Shown: positions 24,501 to 26,973 of the stretch, piece after piece
Numbering within the stretch: position 1 is the stretch's first letter
Layout: each line of letters begins with the position of its first letter
Source: an uncultured Oscillospiraceae bacterium
GTDB taxonomy: Bacteria; Bacillota; Clostridia; Oscillospirales; Acutalibacteraceae
DNA: 26,973 nt
NCBI GenBank assembly: GCA_900549155.1
Contig: URNF01000017.1
Span: 1 to 26,973 of the forward strand
Direction of reading: 5' to 3'
Made by a program: the position numbers and the translations under genes
Notes under the pieces: model-generated
Told to the model about the DNA's origin: nothing
Database searches by the model: none
What the model saw: the letters and a program-made list of their open reading frames with translations, nothing else

Positions 24501-25582
24501 CCGAAGCTCCGCTTTCTTCAGACAGTCTTTCGTATACATATTCCTCCCTTGAAGCGGATACAACCTATACCTTTGCAGTCTCAACCGTGGGCAGCAACGG
24601 ATTGGTATCGACACTATCCAACACAAAAACTTTCTCAACCTTTGCGGGTACCGGCGGCAGAGAAATTGAATTCCGCAGTAACGGCAGCAGCATCCAGTGG
24701 CGATATGCGGGTGAAAGCGACGACGCTTACCGCAATCTTGTCTCACTTGCCGAGCTGACAGGAAATGACGGCGCCGACGGAAAGCAGATCGAGCTGCGGG
24801 TATATAACGGATTTGTACAGTGGAAGTACAGCGATGATTCCGTCTGGAACGATTTGATTGCCCTGTCGGATCTGAAAGGTGACAAGGGCGACAAAGGTGA
24901 TAAAGGTGACACAGGAGATAAGGGTGATAAAGGTGACAAGGGTGACCCCGGAGAAGCCGGTGCACCCGGACAGGACGGAAAAGACGGTGTCACGCCGAAG
25001 CTGAAAATCGGTGATGACAACTTCTGGTATGTTTCGTATGATGACGGACAGACATGGGTATCCCTCGGCGTTAAAGCCACCGGAGAGAAGGGCGATACCG
25101 GTAAAGACGGACAACAAGGCGAAAAGGGCGATAAGGGTGACCCCGGTGAGACCGGTATACCGCGACAGGACGGCAAGAACGGAACAAACGGTGCCGGCGG
25201 CGCAAGCGGCGCTGACGGTAAAAACGGGAAAGACGGTAAGGACGGCATCGGAATCGCCAAAGCGGAGATCAATGCAGACGGCGAGCTTGTTCTCACCTAT
25301 ACGGACGGCAAGGTGGTCAATCTCGGCAAGGTTGTCGGTGCGAACGGTAAGGACGGTCTGACCCCCTTCATCGGCGAAAACGGCAACTGGTGGATCGGTG
25401 AGAAAGACACCGGCGTGAAAGCGGCGGTGGATGCAGCAGTCCCCGCAGGCTCCGGAAACATATCCGAATCCGCAGCTTCTCCTGCTTTGATTGCAATAGG
25501 TTCTGTTGCAGGAGTTGCGCTGCTCGGTAACCTCGGCTTGATCTTGTTCATTGTACTGAAAAAGAAAAAGAGTCTTGTTTGA
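21572..25582 (+). CDS. Large surface protein: FG-GAP-like, beta-rich core, FN3, collagen-like tract
   Basis: The protein has 1336 residues. After the signal peptide (MKKRLLGILLTLCMVMC, cut near SHA), residues about 110-580 hold FG-GAP/VCBS-like blades with Ca-binding-type loops: DYDGDG (203-208), DIDRDG (269-274), DVNCDG (359-364) and DVNKDG (574-579). A Ser/Thr-rich beta region (about 620-925) follows that I do not recognise. An FN3 domain (928-1024), two Q-W-R/K-Y modules (1030-1064 and 1072-1103) and Gly-X-Y tracts (1103-1139, 1168-1228) come next, with WYVSYDDGQTWVSLG and TPFIGENGNWWIG modules between. The end is a hydrophobic helix (about 1303-1328) and KKKKSLV, with no ETGD-type motif. 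Its ATGA start overlaps the previous stop and GGAGG is well placed. Probably an elongated adhesin or carbohydrate binder; not proven. Confidence 0.82.
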   Translation: MKKRLLGILLTLCMVMCAISPLMSHADPGASASGAYGALLTPDTNPPAGWEEDESNPYGTKKEQPFAITPWYEPIIYSYRNAENEAAKDHTKVYDKLTLGKNIIESPSGTYSVSSVDNVAFAVGLAYDPLGTGRNDHAIFVGLCNMDNNKNTAKVCYWVQNLANNKRSDLQEIADAPKWACKTDYGELEYQEFRHYFNVTAGDYDGDGKMTAVITYVGSDDLWGIAGTGIAGEQKLYRRSFASADTYFGGWETTEYERDQITKSLVSVDIDRDGCDELAVVAGAAEPFAYSSGMMPGLPGVSADAYALFVSKLTVYKNSGGTFKKISQKKLMTLNREDEKEDGNRYYDHIRFPNITTADVNCDGYEEIVVAGYYNEVKEAKNHGFLANSDADASNMAYAVYYSGNDAITKVQKIAMSSYTAGGTNNNGVKPKPAMTGVAINGRGTPEQVFIAGALYEVQENGSLNLLCNTTRKNNTSAKWWWYYQDAIAGNFDHNTEGREQVIALAAERQNGTKNARKFDLFTDVFYGEDFGSGTLSTAGKYTATAENDEYSKLCHDVDLAWDMPYNCILLAGDVNKDGLFARYEGKGYGYSDAQVQAVLQAAPYFSEIGDYDLDFSDGSTTYTFSSGYADTKSSSHNTSFGASIVVQGDLKVWRYEASLGYTMDFTKSTEDTLSKEYSVSFNAGGNDSVVLYRVPATTYYYSLYDPEKGDFDLSEKNTIALMIPGQPVYTMLDREYYDEFAVLYNETYKADIAAGKAKALPILNSHVLPENAEGDPFAYWSNTATTADYVSKFESLSKQKYELGFGASSITNDWTTTSEHAEGVEMAHGFSASMKNTWGVDAFNMGFVIDLSYSKATGTIYTTTESSGASGTVNNIDRRSLLASYGIGYDVSSQYGFTWDFGMRTWTAGDQKIPVFGYVLTNLRAAPPIPTLTGVSVTDNQSAKITWKAPTADLRRPYAGYHIWMRKDDGEFERVTEAPLSSDSLSYTYSSLEADTTYTFAVSTVGSNGLVSTLSNTKTFSTFAGTGGREIEFRSNGSSIQWRYAGESDDAYRNLVSLAELTGNDGADGKQIELRVYNGFVQWKYSDDSVWNDLIALSDLKGDKGDKGDKGDTGDKGDKGDKGDPGEAGAPGQDGKDGVTPKLKIGDDNFWYVSYDDGQTWVSLGVKATGEKGDTGKDGQQGEKGDKGDPGETGIPRQDGKNGTNGAGGASGADGKNGKDGKDGIGIAKAEINADGELVLTYTDGKVVNLGKVVGANGKDGLTPFIGENGNWWIGEKDTGVKAAVDAAVPAGSGNISESAASPALIAIGSVAGVALLGNLGLILFIVLKKKKSLV
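24878..24952 (+). repeat. 9-bp collagen-like repeat tract
   Basis: Eight consecutive Gly-Asp-x triplets, mostly GDK, coded by near-identical 9-base units (GGTGACAAG/GGCGACAAA/GGTGATAAA). The same triplets occur in the collagen-like protein at 16849-16900. Confidence 0.85.
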
Positions 25583-25607
25583 GGCTGCAAAACGGAGGTA
25601 GCAAGAA

Positions 25608-26973
25608 ATGAAAAAACGAATACTCAGCATCCTGCTCGTCTTTTGTATGATGATGAGCTTTGTACCGATGATGGCAAGCGCAATTGAGATTTACATTGAC
25701 TTGACCATTGTCGGTCAGGCAAACTTAACGCTCGAGGTTGTGTCGGGCGACAGCATTGACAATATCAAGGAGAAAATTCAGGAAAAAACAGGCTTTTCTC
25801 CCGATGCGCAAAGACTGTTTTTGGGCGAAAAAGAGCTTGAGAACGGGCGCACGATGGCAGATTACAATATTCATAAGGGAAGCACGCTGAGTTTGCGTTT
25901 GCAAAAGACGATACAGCTTGGCACAGACGCACTGAATAAAACTGTAAACAGGGCGAGTGCACCGACCGTGTATTTCGGGCAAAACCAAGAAAATAAGCCT
26001 GCCGCATGGCGTGTGATCGGCTATGACGGAAGCGGCGTTGCAAGCGCACAAGGGGATATGACCCTGCTTGCGGCAGGCACTATGGGAGTTGTTGAATTTG
26101 ACGATACAGGAGCAAGCACCAAATATGCACCGAGTAATTTGAGAACCGCAATAGATGCGCTTGCAGGAAAGCTGACGGCGAAAGAAACCGATGCTGTTCA
26201 AACACGGACGCTTACAAGCGGAAGTTACGACGGAGAGAATACTGACTGTGTAGCGGGAGATCAGGTGGATAACGCTGTATTCTGGCCGCTTTCCACAGCG
26301 GAAGCGTTTGCGGTAAATCAGGATCTGCGAATTGTGGATAAAGAACATACAAATTGGGAGATGTACTATTGGTGGCTACGCTCCCCCGGTAACCATAATA
26401 TAGGTGCCGCCTTCGTGAGAGCTGATGGTGAACCCTCCACCCTTGTGGAGGCTGCCGCCCCGTCGTATGGTGTGCGCCCCGCTTTTAACTTGAATTTGGG
26501 CTCTGTCCTCTTTACATCCGCCGCTGTGGGCGGCAAGCCTGCCGGCGGGCTGACCGAAATTGACGAATATACCGGAAACGAGTGGAAGCTGACGCTGAAG
26601 GACAGCAGCCGCAGCGGCTTCGCTGTGACCACCACAGATCTTTCTGCGTACACCAGAGGCGGAACGGTAAAGATTGGCTATACCGGCGCTAAGACCGGCG
26701 CAAACGAATACATTTCCGCCATGATTTTGGACGCGGCAGGCAACCCGGCGTATTATGGCCGCAGCTCTGCCGCGCTCACGGACGAAAATGGCACGGCAGA
26801 GCTCACGATCCCGGCGCTTGCTGAGGGAACATATACGCTCAAGGTCTTCAACGAGCAGTACAACGGCGATAAAATGACCGACCTCGCCAGCGCTTTCGCA
26901 GACGTTACGCTGACGGTGGAGAATAAGGTCGACGAGCAGTTTACCCTCGCCCCCGGCGGCAGATACTATTTTG
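25608..26973 (+). CDS. Secreted ubiquitin-like plus DUF6273-like protein (3' end beyond window)
   Basis: 455 codons are visible, open to the window edge. The signal peptide MKKRILSILLVFCMMMSFVP is cut near ASA (23-25). Residues 26-100 are a ubiquitin fold: TLEVVSGDSIDNIKEKIQEK, then QRLFLGEKELENGRT and ADYNIHKGSTLSLRL. By hand, about 34 of 60 positions equal human ubiquitin from residue 13 on. Lysines matching ubiquitin K27, K29, K33, K48 and K63 are kept (K54, K56, K60, K75, K90); the Ile44 site is Phe71, the Val70 site is Arg, and no Gly-Gly end exists since the chain runs on. A DUF6273-like domain follows (about 105-310; WWLRSPG, YGVRPAFNLN), then a beta-sandwich also found in the 1376-residue protein. 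GGAGG lies 9 bases before the ATG; the gap to the previous gene is 25 bp. It belongs to the TetR-led operon. Function unknown. Confidence 0.85.
   Translation, partial: MKKRILSILLVFCMMMSFVPMMASAIEIYIDLTIVGQANLTLEVVSGDSIDNIKEKIQEKTGFSPDAQRLFLGEKELENGRTMADYNIHKGSTLSLRLQKTIQLGTDALNKTVNRASAPTVYFGQNQENKPAAWRVIGYDGSGVASAQGDMTLLAAGTMGVVEFDDTGASTKYAPSNLRTAIDALAGKLTAKETDAVQTRTLTSGSYDGENTDCVAGDQVDNAVFWPLSTAEAFAVNQDLRIVDKEHTNWEMYYWWLRSPGNHNIGAAFVRADGEPSTLVEAAAPSYGVRPAFNLNLGSVLFTSAAVGGKPAGGLTEIDEYTGNEWKLTLKDSSRSGFAVTTTDLSAYTRGGTVKIGYTGAKTGANEYISAMILDAAGNPAYYGRSSAALTDENGTAELTIPALAEGTYTLKVFNEQYNGDKMTDLASAFADVTLTVENKVDEQFTLAPGGRYYF

Noticed and set aside
1..26973. tRNA, rRNA, riboswitch or replication origin
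   Set aside because: No cloverleaf, rRNA-like stretch, known riboswitch core or DnaA-box cluster was recognised on reading both strands; a covariance search was not possible.

Overview
The window looks like part of the chromosome of a GC-moderate, Gram-positive, probably anaerobic gut Clostridia (Oscillospirales-like). The pointers are the lipid-anchorless secreted proteins with short KKR-type signal peptides, C-terminal hydrophobic anchors followed by Lys/Arg, InlB-type B-repeats, DUF6273-like domains, collagen-like Gly-X-Y tracts, an oxygen-sensitive enoate-reductase-type flavoenzyme and near-consensus sigma-A promoters with strong AGGAGG ribosome binding sites. The lineage call is inference; no rRNA or tRNA gene was seen.

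Layout. 1-4488 (minus strand): the start of a secreted protein, then a zinc-ribbon protein and a receiver-like protein lacking the phospho-acceptor Asp, then a LuxR-type response regulator, a soluble histidine kinase and a 7TM sensor with a degenerate kinase end (overlapping genes, one operon). 4605-5723: a small XRE regulator, an IS110-type transposase remnant, a possible IS3-type end and a 40-bp perfect palindromic terminator. 5724-9528 (minus): a three-gene catabolic operon of aconitase-X small and large subunits plus an enoate/2,4-dienoyl-CoA reductase-like flavoenzyme. 9529-10624: a regulatory region and a decayed membrane-protein gene. 10651-11037: a small three-helix membrane protein. 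11293-12751: an overlapping two-gene module, an XRE/ankyrin-like protein and a 59-residue acidic protein, with its own promoter and terminator.

13082-26973 is a cell-surface island. A 659-residue beta-helix-like secreted protein is read on the minus strand. Divergent from it is a TetR regulator whose promoter overlaps a 14-bp-arm inverted repeat. It heads an apparent operon continuing past the window end: a collagen-like protein with a C1q/BclA-like end, a 1376-residue DUF6273/InlB-repeat protein, a 1336-residue FG-GAP/FN3/collagen-like protein, and a protein with a signal peptide, a strikingly conserved ubiquitin fold and a DUF6273-like domain. Genes in this operon overlap by 4 bp or are separated by 20-25 bp.

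The most unusual item is the secreted ubiquitin-like domain at about 25683-25907. It keeps the positions of ubiquitin Lys27, Lys29, Lys33, Lys48 and Lys63 but has no terminal Gly-Gly. The surface operon as a whole reads as a TetR-gated set of co-displayed proteins that share signal peptides and small repeated modules.
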